64,000 nt of DNA from Tardiphaga robiniae (GTDB taxonomy: Bacteria; Pseudomonadota; Alphaproteobacteria; Rhizobiales; Xanthobacteraceae). Within the stretch, counting starts at the first letter, position 1. Every line of letters starts with the position of its first letter. Position numbers and translations under genes: made by a program. The DNA is taken from assembly GCF_013359755.1 (NCBI RefSeq), contig NZ_JABMCJ010000074.1:62001-126000 (forward strand), in the 5' to 3' direction. The notes beneath the pieces are model-generated. The model saw nothing but the letters and a program-made list of their open reading frames with translations. It had not been told where the DNA came from and did no database searches. This document shows, piece by piece, positions 46,770 to 54,055 of the stretch.

Positions 46770-47932
46770 GACGCGCTCCCGGAAACCAGCGCCGAGGACG
46801 CGTTGTGAGTGAGGGCTTCGATCCAGATCGAGAAGCCGACCGCAGGGATCGGCGTAGCGGAGCCGAGCTGCGTCAGCAGTCCGTCATACCGGCCGCCGGC
46901 GACCAGCGGCTCGGTGCCGTTGCCCTTGCGGTGTAGTTCGAATTCGAAGCCGGTGTAGTAGTCGACGCCGCGGCCGAATGAGGTCGAGAAACGCGTCTTG
47001 GTGGTATCGATACCGCGCGCCGCCATGAAGCCGATGCGGCTTTCAAATTCGTCGATGGCGGCCGTGATGTTGAGTTTGGCATCGGAGGCGAGCTTGCGCA
47101 GTTGCTGCAGGGCATCGTCGGGATCGCCTGAGATCGCGAGGAAGCGCTTGATCAGTACCAGCGCATCGCGCGGCAGTGCGCCGCCCTTGAGTGTCGATTG
47201 TTCGAGGAAGCGATCGGCGATTTCTGCCACCGAACGGCCGCCGACATTTGTCGCTCCGGCGATCGACATCAGGTCGGTGACCAGTGCCAGCGCCGCCTTG
47301 CGGTCGGAGCCCGCGAGCGCGGCGAGTACGCCTTCGTATTCGTTGCGGACCGGCGACTCCGCGAGGGTCAGCCGGTCGAGATCGTGGGTCAGGCTGATCT
47401 TGCGGTTGAAGTCCTTCATCAGCCGGCGCTTCCACACCGGATAGAGGTCGAGCGCCTCAATCAGCGCCGCGAAAAGTGCGACGTCGCCGGTGCGAATCTC
47501 GATATCGCTGAGGCCAAAGGCGGCCGTTGCCTCCAGGCCGAGCGCCAGCATTTCGGCATCGGCGGCGGCGCGATCCTGACGGCCGAAGGATTCGATGCCG
47601 GCTTGCTGGAATTCGCTGGGCGTGCCCTGACGATAGCGGAACACCGGGCCGAGATAGCTGAAGCCCGCGGGCTGGCCGGCCTGCGGCGAGGAGAGATAAT
47701 CGCGCGCCACGGGGATCGTGAGATCCGGCCGCAGGCATAGCTCTTCGCCCGACGCGTCGGTCGTCAGATACAGGCTCTTGCGGATGTCTTCGCCGGACAT
47801 GTCGAGGAACGGATCGGCCGGCTGCAGGATCGCCGGCTCGGCATGGGCGTAGCCGGCCTCGGCAAACGACAACAGCAGCGCATCCGCCCAGGCGGCGGAT
47901 CCGGTCGCGCGAGGGGCGGCGGGTTTGGTCAT
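46766..47932 (-). CDS. hisZ: ATP phosphoribosyltransferase regulatory subunit HisZ
   Basis: A 388-residue HisRS-like paralogue lacking tRNA-charging function. It is needed for HisG activity and histidine feedback in organisms with HisGZ complexes. Class II synthetase motifs are visible: [19 protein letters not shown] (motif 2-like), [28 protein letters not shown], and [21 protein letters not shown] followed by [13 protein letters not shown] choose ATG 47932, in line with the family N-terminus, over the longer frame to 47983. Its stop overlaps hisG, so both are made from one mRNA. Confidence 0.93.
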   Translation of the reverse strand: MTKPAAPRATGSAAWADALLLSFAEAGYAHAEPAILQPADPFLDMSGEDIRKSLYLTTDASGEELCLRPDLTIPVARDYLSSPQAGQPAGFSYLGPVFRYRQGTPSEFQQAGIESFGRQDRAAADAEMLALGLEATAAFGLSDIEIRTGDVALFAALIEALDLYPVWKRRLMKDFNRKISLTHDLDRLTLAESPVRNEYEGVLAALAGSDRKAALALVTDLMSIAGATNVGGRSVAEIADRFLEQSTLKGGALPRDALVLIKRFLAISGDPDDALQQLRKLASDAKLNITAAIDEFESRIGFMAARGIDTTKTRFSTSFGRGVDYYTGFEFELHRKGNGTEPLVAGGRYDGLLTQLGSATPIPAVGFSIWIEALTHNASSALVSGSAS

Positions 47933-48045
47933 CTCGAAGTCCAGCAATCTCAACAGAGTGGTCGTTGGCGCAGCCCATAGCATGGCGGTTGCGACGTTTC
48001 GACCACCATCGCCCGGTGGCCTTAATGTCGGGTCATGGCAGCGGG

Positions 48046-48810
48046 CTATTTGCCTACTTGGTTACCATTCCAGTCACCAAGGGCAGTCTGCACGAGCGCC
48101 AGCGCAGCCACCGCCGCCGTATCGGCGCGCATGATCCGGGGTCCCAGCGCCAGCCGGAGAATATTGGCCTGTTTCAGCAGAAGAGCCCGCTCTTCCTCGG
48201 CAAAACCGCCTTCTGGGCCGATGAGGACGTCGATTCCGTTCGCTGCGGCCTCCCGGGCACCGGTCAGCGCCGCCACGGGATCGGCCACTTCGGCGGCTTC
48301 GTCGCAGAAGATCAGCAGCCGCTTGGCGTCTCGCTGGTCGAGATATTTGGGCAGGTTCAGCGGCTCGGCGACGCTGGCCACGCTCAGAATTCCGCATTGT
48401 TCGGCCGCCTCGACCGCATTGGCGCGCATCCGCTCAGTATTCACCCGACTGGCCTGGGTAAAGCGCGTCATGACAGGCTGCAGTGCCGCCGCGCCCATTT
48501 CGATGGCCTTCTGGACCATGTAATCGAGCCGTGCATGTTTCAGTGGGGCGAATACATAGGTCACGTCGGGCAGGGTATCCTGTGGCCGGACCTGGGTCAG
48601 CAGGGTCAGGCGGTCTGCCCGCTTGCCGCCGGAAATGGCGGCCTGCCATTCGCCGTCTTTGCCGTTGAACACCAGCACCGAGGCGCCGGAGCCCAGCCGC
48701 AGCACATTGCCGAGGTAATTGCTCTGGTTGCGATCGAGCGAAATGGTTGCGTCGGCTGCAAAAGGCGCATCGACAAAGAGGCGGGGGCTGCGGAAATCGG
48801 CTTGCGGCAT
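48046..48810 (-). CDS. rsmE: 16S rRNA m3U1498 methyltransferase RsmE
   Basis: A 254-residue SPOUT-class methyltransferase that methylates U1498 of 16S rRNA with SAM. The N-terminal PUA-like domain contains RNQSNYLGNVLRLGSGASVLVFNGKDGEW. The C-terminal trefoil knot has RFTQASRVNTERMRANAVEAAEQCGILSV and the SAM-binding IGPEGGFAEEERALL and LRLALGPRIMRADTAAVAALALVQ. The start at 48810 gives the usual family N-terminus. It lies upstream of hisZ on the same strand with about 110 bp between. Confidence 0.95.
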   Translation of the reverse strand: MPQADFRSPRLFVDAPFAADATISLDRNQSNYLGNVLRLGSGASVLVFNGKDGEWQAAISGGKRADRLTLLTQVRPQDTLPDVTYVFAPLKHARLDYMVQKAIEMGAAALQPVMTRFTQASRVNTERMRANAVEAAEQCGILSVASVAEPLNLPKYLDQRDAKRLLIFCDEAAEVADPVAALTGAREAAANGIDVLIGPEGGFAEEERALLLKQANILRLALGPRIMRADTAAVAALALVQTALGDWNGNQVGK

Positions 48811-48949
48811 CGTTCATGTTCCATTCAGAGGGCGAGCTTTAGCCCAACTGCGACGAATTATCATGCGAGAACGCGGCTTTGCGCCGTGCTGCCGCCCGAA
48901 TCCGCGTGCTCTTGGTGGGTTGTTAAGGCTTGGCAGGAATCGTAGAAAG

Positions 48950-48988
48950 TCCTGAATCAGGATGGGCTTCGCCCCCGATCAATCGGGG
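48950..48988. other. Two adjacent short palindromes upstream of the Pro/Ala-rich protein gene
   Basis: TCCTGA-A-TCAGGA (48950-48962) and CCCCGAT-CA-ATCGGGG (48973-48988) stand 12-50 bp before the GGAGGA ribosome site of the next gene. They could be operators or a compact 5' leader structure. Confidence 0.35.
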
Positions 48989-49012
48989 CACTGAGCTGCC
49001 GGAGGAATATCT

Positions 49013-49723
49013 GTGATCATCCGTCGTTTGATTGTGCCGCTGTCCATGGCCGTGTTCGCCATGCAGGCTATCGAAGTTTATGCCCAAGGCGCGTTTCCCG
49101 CGCCGCTGCCGGGCAACAGCTCGGCTGCGCCTGCGAGTTCGTCGCCATTCCCGCCGGTGAACGGTGCGCCTGCCAGCGCGTCGCCATTTCCGCCGGTCAA
49201 TGGTGCAGCGGCTGCGCCCAGCGCGTTTCCCTCCAACGGCGCTGCGCCGATTGGTGGTGGCGGCTTCGGCGCTCCTCCGCAGCAGCAGGCGGGCCCGCCC
49301 GGCGGCGAAGATTGCATGAAGGGCTTTCTGCCCCTGCGCCAGGACGCCGAAAAGAAGGGCGCTGCCATCAAGGCTGCGAGCGAGCGTCGCGCGCCGCCGG
49401 ACGAGGCCTGCAAGCTGATCACCTCTTTCTCGCAGACCGAAGTCAAGATGATCAAATACATCGAGGCGAATGCGCAGAAGTGCGGCATCCCGCCCAATGT
49501 CGGCGAACAGATGAAGACCGGCCACAAGAACACCGAAGGCATGCGGCAGAAGGTCTGCAGCGTCGCGCAGCAGCAACGGGGTGGCGGTGGTGGCGGCCCG
49601 GTGGCAGCGCCGCGTCTCAGCGACGTGCTGGGCTCCTCGGCATCGCTGCCGGAAGCGAACAATGCGCGCAAGAGCGGCGGCACCACCTTCGATACGCTGA
49701 ACGGCAACGTGCTCACCCGATGA
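49013..49723 (+). CDS. Secreted Pro/Ala-rich protein of unknown function
   Basis: A 236-residue exported protein starting at GTG 49013, six bases after GGAGGA. The signal peptide ends near EVYAQG. A low-complexity stretch with near-tandem units SSPFPPVNGAPA and SASPFPPVNGAAA (about 45-70) follows. The C-terminal half holds a cysteine-containing helical region: EDCMKGFLPLRQDAEKKGAAIKAASERRAPPDEACKLITSFSQTEVKMIKYIEANAQKCGIP, ending KVCSV. Four cysteines suggest disulfide pairing. Similar proteins of unknown role occur in Bradyrhizobium relatives. It lies 25 bp before ubiA. Confidence 0.72.
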   Translation: MIIRRLIVPLSMAVFAMQAIEVYAQGAFPAPLPGNSSAAPASSSPFPPVNGAPASASPFPPVNGAAAAPSAFPSNGAAPIGGGGFGAPPQQQAGPPGGEDCMKGFLPLRQDAEKKGAAIKAASERRAPPDEACKLITSFSQTEVKMIKYIEANAQKCGIPPNVGEQMKTGHKNTEGMRQKVCSVAQQQRGGGGGGPVAAPRLSDVLGSSASLPEANNARKSGGTTFDTLNGNVLTR

Positions 49724-49748
49724 TCGGGTGGCAGATCATTCTGTTCCA

Positions 49749-50681
49749 ATGAGCGACGCGGCCGCCCGCGTTGCGGATGCGACCGGCAACTGGGTCGATC
49801 GCTCGGCGCCGTTGTGGTCGCGGCCCTATCTGCGGCTGTCGCGCTTCGACCGTCCGATCGGCTCATGGTTGCTGCTGATGCCGTGCTGGTGGTCGGCGGC
49901 GCTCGCCTCCGGCATGGCGCATGATATCCATCAATTGCCCAAGATGATCGCGCTGTTCTTTATCGGCGCCTTTGTCATGCGCGGCGCCGGCTGCACCTGG
50001 AACGACATCACCGACAGGGATCTCGACGCCAAGGTGGAGCGCACACGCTCGCGGCCGATTCCGGCCGGGCAGGTCACGGCGAAACAGGCTTTTGCATTTC
50101 TGGTGCTGCAGGCCCTCATCGGTCTTGTGGTGCTGCTTCAGTTTAACACTTTCGCCATTGCCACCGGCATCGCCTCGCTTGGCATCGTTGCCGCCTATCC
50201 CTTCATGAAGCGCATCACCTACTGGCCACAGAGCGTGCTGGGCCTCGCCTTCTCATGGGGCGCGCTGATGGGCTTTGCTGTCGTGTTCGGTCGCATCGAT
50301 GCAACAGCGCTTGCTTTGTACGCGGGTTCGATCTGCTGGGTGATCGCCTATGACACGCTTTACGCTCATCAGGACACCGAGGACGACGCGCTGATCGGCG
50401 TGAAGTCCACCGCGCTGCTGTTTGGGGAACGCACGCAGGCCGCGCTGACGCTGTTCTACGGGCTTGCCGTGGTGCTGATCGGCGCGGCGCTAGCGCTGGC
50501 TGGCGCGCGCTGGCCGGCATGGCTCGGCCTCGCGGCATTCGCCTTGCATCTGGTCTGGCAGGTCGCACGCACCGATATCAGCGACTCCGCACTATGCCTG
50601 CGGCTGTTCAAGTCCAACCGCGACGCGGGGCTGCTGCTGTTTGCAGGATTGCTCGTGGATGCCATCATGCGGGCGGCGTAA
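49749..50681 (+). CDS. ubiA: 4-hydroxybenzoate polyprenyltransferase UbiA
   Basis: UbiA attaches the polyprenyl tail to 4-hydroxybenzoate in ubiquinone synthesis, in the inner membrane. The 310-residue product has the two Asp-rich motifs that bind Mg-diphosphate (NDITDRDLDAKVERTRSRP at about 82-100 and YDTLYAHQDTEDDALIGVKS at about 200) and about eight or nine membrane helices. ATG 49749 is preferred over the in-frame ATG at 49728 from family N-termini (YLRLSRFDRPIGSWLLLMPCWWS follows). It lies just after the Pro/Ala-rich gene. Confidence 0.95.
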   Translation: MSDAAARVADATGNWVDRSAPLWSRPYLRLSRFDRPIGSWLLLMPCWWSAALASGMAHDIHQLPKMIALFFIGAFVMRGAGCTWNDITDRDLDAKVERTRSRPIPAGQVTAKQAFAFLVLQALIGLVVLLQFNTFAIATGIASLGIVAAYPFMKRITYWPQSVLGLAFSWGALMGFAVVFGRIDATALALYAGSICWVIAYDTLYAHQDTEDDALIGVKSTALLFGERTQAALTLFYGLAVVLIGAALALAGARWPAWLGLAAFALHLVWQVARTDISDSALCLRLFKSNRDAGLLLFAGLLVDAIMRAA

Positions 50682-50714
50682 TCGCGCCTTCCTAAGCACT
50701 GGTGGACCACAGAG

Positions 50715-51653
50715 ATGGACGTCGCGCAGCTCAAGACACTCATCCACGTGGCCGAACTGGGAAGCCTGAGCAAGGCCGCCGATCGCCTTCGCATCGCGCA
50801 GCCGGCCTTGAGCCGGCAGATCAGATTGCTTGAAAAGGAACTTGGCGCCGCGCTGTTCGAGCGGCACGGGCGCGGCATGGTCATCACGGAGATCGGCCGC
50901 GAAGTTCTCAACCACGCCACCCGCGTGATGACCGAGCTTGACGCTATTCGCAATGTCACATCCGAAGAGAGCGCGTCGTTCAAGGGGCTCGTCTCCATCG
51001 GCACGACGCCGACCGTGGCCGAGATCGTCACCGTTCCCCTGGTCAAGAAGATCAAGGAGGTGCATCCGCAGCTCTCGATCCGGCTGTCATCGGCTTTCAC
51101 CGGGCATCTGCTTGACTGGCTGCAGCGCGGCGAGCTCGAACTCGCCGTGTCCTACGATCCGCAGCCGCTGCGTTCACTGCGCATCGTGCCGGTGATGATG
51201 GAGAACCTGCTGTTCGTCAGCGCGGGCAGCAAGGGATTGCGGATGGACCGTCCCGTTCCGTTCGCGGCGCTGGCCCATGAAGAACTGGTTCTGCCGAGCC
51301 TGCGCCATGGCTTGCGCGGGATCATGGAAGAATGCGCGCGGCAGGCTGGCATTCAATTGCGTGGCAGTGTCGAAGCAGACTCCTTCGGCGCGATGATCGA
51401 TCTGGTGCGCAACGGTGTTGGCTCCACTGCTTTGCCGCTCGCGCCGATCCATGCGCTGGTCGAGAGCGGCGTGCTCTGTGCGGCGCCGCTGGTCGATCCC
51501 ACGCCGGCGCGCAAATTGGTGCTGGCCTATCCGGCAGACCGCTCGGTCAGCGCGGCGGCGCGCTTTGTCGGCGATACATTCACGGAGATCGCGGCCGATC
51601 TCGTCGCCCGGAATATTTGGGTCGGCCACATGATCGATCCCGAGAAAACGTAG
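50715..51653 (+). CDS. LysR-family regulator of the TPP-enzyme/TTT/FAD dehydrogenase cluster
   Basis: A 312-residue LysR regulator with helix-turn-helix MDVAQLKTLIHVAELGSLSKAADRLRIAQPALSRQIRLLEKELGAALFERHGRGMVITEIG. A periplasmic-binding-type effector domain runs from about residue 90 to 300. This subgroup resembles NAC/CynR-type regulators placed next to organic-acid genes. It is on the same strand as, and 147 bp upstream of, the decarboxylase-like pair. A spaced inverted repeat (51695-51719) lies in the gap, so it probably controls the downstream operon. The inducer is not known. Confidence 0.9.
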   Translation: MDVAQLKTLIHVAELGSLSKAADRLRIAQPALSRQIRLLEKELGAALFERHGRGMVITEIGREVLNHATRVMTELDAIRNVTSEESASFKGLVSIGTTPTVAEIVTVPLVKKIKEVHPQLSIRLSSAFTGHLLDWLQRGELELAVSYDPQPLRSLRIVPVMMENLLFVSAGSKGLRMDRPVPFAALAHEELVLPSLRHGLRGIMEECARQAGIQLRGSVEADSFGAMIDLVRNGVGSTALPLAPIHALVESGVLCAAPLVDPTPARKLVLAYPADRSVSAAARFVGDTFTEIAADLVARNIWVGHMIDPEKT

Positions 51654-51694
51654 CTGCGTCGCACCATTCGCACGCTGTCGAGTGCTGCAACGCC

Positions 51695-51719
51695 AGAGAT
51701 CAAATCTCGGTATATCTCT
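51695..51719. promoter_or_regulatory. Inverted repeat AGAGAT-N13-ATCTCT before the decarboxylase-like genes
   Basis: AGAGAT (51695-51700) and ATCTCT (51714-51719) flank a second, tighter pair GAGAT-CAA-ATCTC. The spacing suits a LysR-type operator, and it stands about 80 bp before the first structural gene. Confidence 0.45.
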
Positions 51720-51800
51720 TCGAGCAAATCGGTATGCGTCGGGCCGTCTGCTTTGGGCTAAGCGTGAGTCAGCGCTATGCTGCAAGCAACGGAGACTGGA

Positions 51801-52343
51801 ATGTCAGATGCAGGGCCCACGCCCGGTTCACAGGTGGATTGGCGGCACGATGTGTTCCGCATCCTGAAGGAGGCCGACGTCAAGCACATCGTCTATGTGC
51901 CCGATGCCGGCCATTCCACGGCGATCCGTCTCGCCGACGAGGACAATGCGATCAATTCAGTGGTGCTGACGACCGAGGAAGAAGGCATCGGCTATCTCGC
52001 GGGTGCCTGGCTCGGCGGCGAGCGCGGTGCGCTGTTGATGCAGTCTAGCGGCGTCGGAAATTGTATCAACACGCTGGCTCTGCAGGCCTGCACGCGCTTT
52101 CCTCTGCTGATGGTCGTGACCATGCGCGGCGACTGGGCGGAGTTCAATGCGTGGCAGAACCCGATGGGGCAGGCGACGGAGAAGGCGCTCAACCTGATGG
52201 GCGTGCTGACCTGGCGCGCCGATGAGCCGCAGGATGTAGCACCGCTGTTGCATGGTGCCGCGTCGATGGCATTCAATGGCGATGCAGCCTGTGCATTGCT
52301 CCTGGGGCAGCGTTTGATCGGAGAGAAGCAGTGGGTCAAGTAA
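51801..52343 (+). CDS. Sulfopyruvate/phosphonopyruvate decarboxylase-like alpha subunit (TPP Pyr domain)
   Basis: A 180-residue protein equivalent to the N-terminal (pyrimidine-binding) domain of TPP decarboxylases, like ComD. The motif VVLTTEEEGIGYLAGAWLGGERGALLMQSSGVGNCINTLALQ holds the Glu that activates the thiamine cofactor, and TRFPLLMVVTMRGDWAEFNAWQNPMGQATEKAL follows. It needs the beta subunit, whose gene overlaps its end by 13 bases. ATG 51801 follows GGAGAC. Split alpha/beta halves are typical of sulfopyruvate decarboxylase (coenzyme M and sulfolactate pathways) and some phosphonopyruvate decarboxylases. Context favours the former; not proven. Confidence 0.8.
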   Translation: MSDAGPTPGSQVDWRHDVFRILKEADVKHIVYVPDAGHSTAIRLADEDNAINSVVLTTEEEGIGYLAGAWLGGERGALLMQSSGVGNCINTLALQACTRFPLLMVVTMRGDWAEFNAWQNPMGQATEKALNLMGVLTWRADEPQDVAPLLHGAASMAFNGDAACALLLGQRLIGEKQWVK

Positions 52344-52927
52344 ACGAAACTGGCGCGCTCGATCGCCGCGAGGTCGTGCAGAAGCTGCTGGCCGGCCGCA
52401 AGGATCTGCTCGTGGTCACCGGCCTCGGCTCACCGTCTTATGACGTGATGGCTGCCGGCGACCACGATAACAACTACTATCTCTGGGCGGCGATGGGCAG
52501 CGCCGCCATGGTCGGGCTTGGGTTGGCGGCGGCGAAGCCCGACCATTCGGTGCTGGTCATCACCGGCGATGGCGAGATGCTGATGGGCATGGGCGGGCTT
52601 GCCACCATTGCCACGCGCAAACCTGCCAATCTCACCATCGCCATCCTCGACAACGGGCATTTCGGCGAGACCGGCATGCAGGTCAGCCACGCCGGGCTCG
52701 GCGTCAATCTCGATCGCGTGGCGCAGGCCTGCGGTTTCGGTTGGACGCGTGAGATCCGCGACATGGCTGGAGTCGATGATCTGCGCGGTCGGCTGTCGTC
52801 GCGCGACGGCGTCAAGCTCGCGACCATCAAGGTGAAAGCGGAAAACCCGCCGCGCGTGCTGCCGCCGCGCGACGGCGTCTATGTGAAAAACCGATTCCGC
52901 GCAGCGCTCGGACACGCGCCGCTCTGA
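52331..52927 (+). CDS. Sulfopyruvate/phosphonopyruvate decarboxylase-like beta subunit (TPP PP domain)
   Basis: A 198-residue protein equivalent to the C-terminal (diphosphate-binding) TPP domain, like ComE. The TPP/Mg motif is complete: ITGDGEMLMGMGGLATIATR through NLTIAILDNGHFGETGMQ (GDG ... DN). AAMGSAAMVGLGLAAAKPD precedes it. It starts at a GTG inside the alpha gene (13-base overlap), so the two are translated together as a heteromeric enzyme. Predicted reaction: decarboxylation of a 3-substituted pyruvate such as sulfopyruvate to sulfoacetaldehyde. An Xsc-type sulfoacetaldehyde acetyltransferase is not in the window. Confidence 0.82.
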   Translation: MGQVNETGALDRREVVQKLLAGRKDLLVVTGLGSPSYDVMAAGDHDNNYYLWAAMGSAAMVGLGLAAAKPDHSVLVITGDGEMLMGMGGLATIATRKPANLTIAILDNGHFGETGMQVSHAGLGVNLDRVAQACGFGWTREIRDMAGVDDLRGRLSSRDGVKLATIKVKAENPPRVLPPRDGVYVKNRFRAALGHAPL

Positions 52928-53042
52928 ACCAACGGAAGGGCGCCCATCGAAGTAGATGCGGCGCCCTTCTGACGATCGCTGGAAGACCCAATGCTGGAAA
53001 ACCAGTGTGGGAAACAAAAACATCATCAAGGGTAGGGAAACA

Positions 53043-54038
53043 ATGGCGAGCAAGATCACGCGCCGCACGTTCTGCCGCTCGGCAGCCGTTACGGCGTCCA
53101 GCATGATGATTCCAGGTACCAGTGTCTGGGCGCAGGCAGACCTGCCGAAAAGCCCGATTACGCTGGTCGTGCCTTTCGCAGCTGGCGGGGCCACCGACAT
53201 CGTCAGTCGGCATGTCGCCAAGAAGGTCTCCGATCAGATAGGGCAAACGATCCTCATTGAAAATGTCGGCGGCGCTGGCGGTGTGGTCGGTGCCACGCGG
53301 GTCGCGCGCGCGAAGCCCGACGGGCTGACGCTGCTGATGGGCACGATCTCTACCCACACCATCAATCCGCTGATGGCGAAGGTGCCGCCTTACGATCCCG
53401 TCAAGGATTTCACGGCGATCTCGATGCTGGTCACGGTGCCCAATGTGCTGATGGTGTCCAAGCAGGTGCAAGCGACCACCGTGAAGGAACTCATCGCGCT
53501 GCTCAAGGCCGACCCGAGCAAATATAGTTACGGGTCGTCCGGCGTGGGAACGCCACCAAATCTGTCCGGCGAGTTGTTCAAGGTGCAGGCCGGCGTGAAG
53601 ATGGAGCACGTGCCCTATCGCGGCGGCGCGCCGGCGATGAACGACCTGATGGGCGGACAGATCCCGGTTCTGTTCGACGTGCTCAGCGGCGCGGCGCCGT
53701 TCATCAAGGCGGGCTCGATCCGCACGCTGGCCGTTACGACCAAGAAGCGGTCGCCGTCCTTCCCTGATATCCCGACCGTTGCCGAGTCCGGCCTGCCTGA
53801 TTACGAGACCTACACCTGGAACGCGGTGTTCGGCCCGCCGGGCATGGCGCCGGCGCTTGCAGAGCGGTTGAGCGCGGAGTTCCGCAAGGCCGTCGCCGAT
53901 CCGGACGTGGCGAAGCAGCTGCGCGAGCTGAGCGGAGATCCGGTGGGCTCGACCGGCGCCGAGCTCGAGGCGCAGGTCAAGGCCGAGGGCGTGAAGTGGG
54001 GGCCGATCATCCAGGCCGCCGGTCTGAAGGCTGAGTAG
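53043..54038 (+). CDS. TTT (Bug/TctC) binding protein with Tat-like signal
   Basis: A 331-residue periplasmic receptor of the tripartite tricarboxylate family. The N-terminus MASKITRRTFCRSAAVTASSMM has a TRRTFCR twin-arginine motif. The mature part has SPITLVVPFAAGGATDIVSRHVA, ENVGGAGGVVGATRVARAKPDGLTLLMG, VPYRGGAPAMNDLMGGQIPVLFD and DIPTVAESGLPDYETYTWNAVFGPPG. TTT systems carry carboxylates and, in the sulfolactate operon of Roseovarius, 3-sulfolactate. The TctAB membrane subunits are absent here. It lies between the TPP-enzyme genes and the FAD dehydrogenase, 17 bp before the latter. Confidence 0.9.
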   Translation: MASKITRRTFCRSAAVTASSMMIPGTSVWAQADLPKSPITLVVPFAAGGATDIVSRHVAKKVSDQIGQTILIENVGGAGGVVGATRVARAKPDGLTLLMGTISTHTINPLMAKVPPYDPVKDFTAISMLVTVPNVLMVSKQVQATTVKELIALLKADPSKYSYGSSGVGTPPNLSGELFKVQAGVKMEHVPYRGGAPAMNDLMGGQIPVLFDVLSGAAPFIKAGSIRTLAVTTKKRSPSFPDIPTVAESGLPDYETYTWNAVFGPPGMAPALAERLSAEFRKAVADPDVAKQLRELSGDPVGSTGAELEAQVKAEGVKWGPIIQAAGLKAE

Positions 54039-54055
54039 CTCTGCGGAAGGATAGC

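Noticed and set aside
45468..46808. A 446-residue plus-strand frame opposite hisG and the GT2 gene
   Set aside because: Composition mirrors the true genes on the other strand, and it crosses from one into the other.
51801..52927. Reading the alpha/beta pair as a frameshifted acetolactate synthase
   Set aside because: The overlap is 13 bases with a proper GTG start, the halves match split sulfopyruvate decarboxylase domains, and the middle domain of acetolactate synthase is absent by length.
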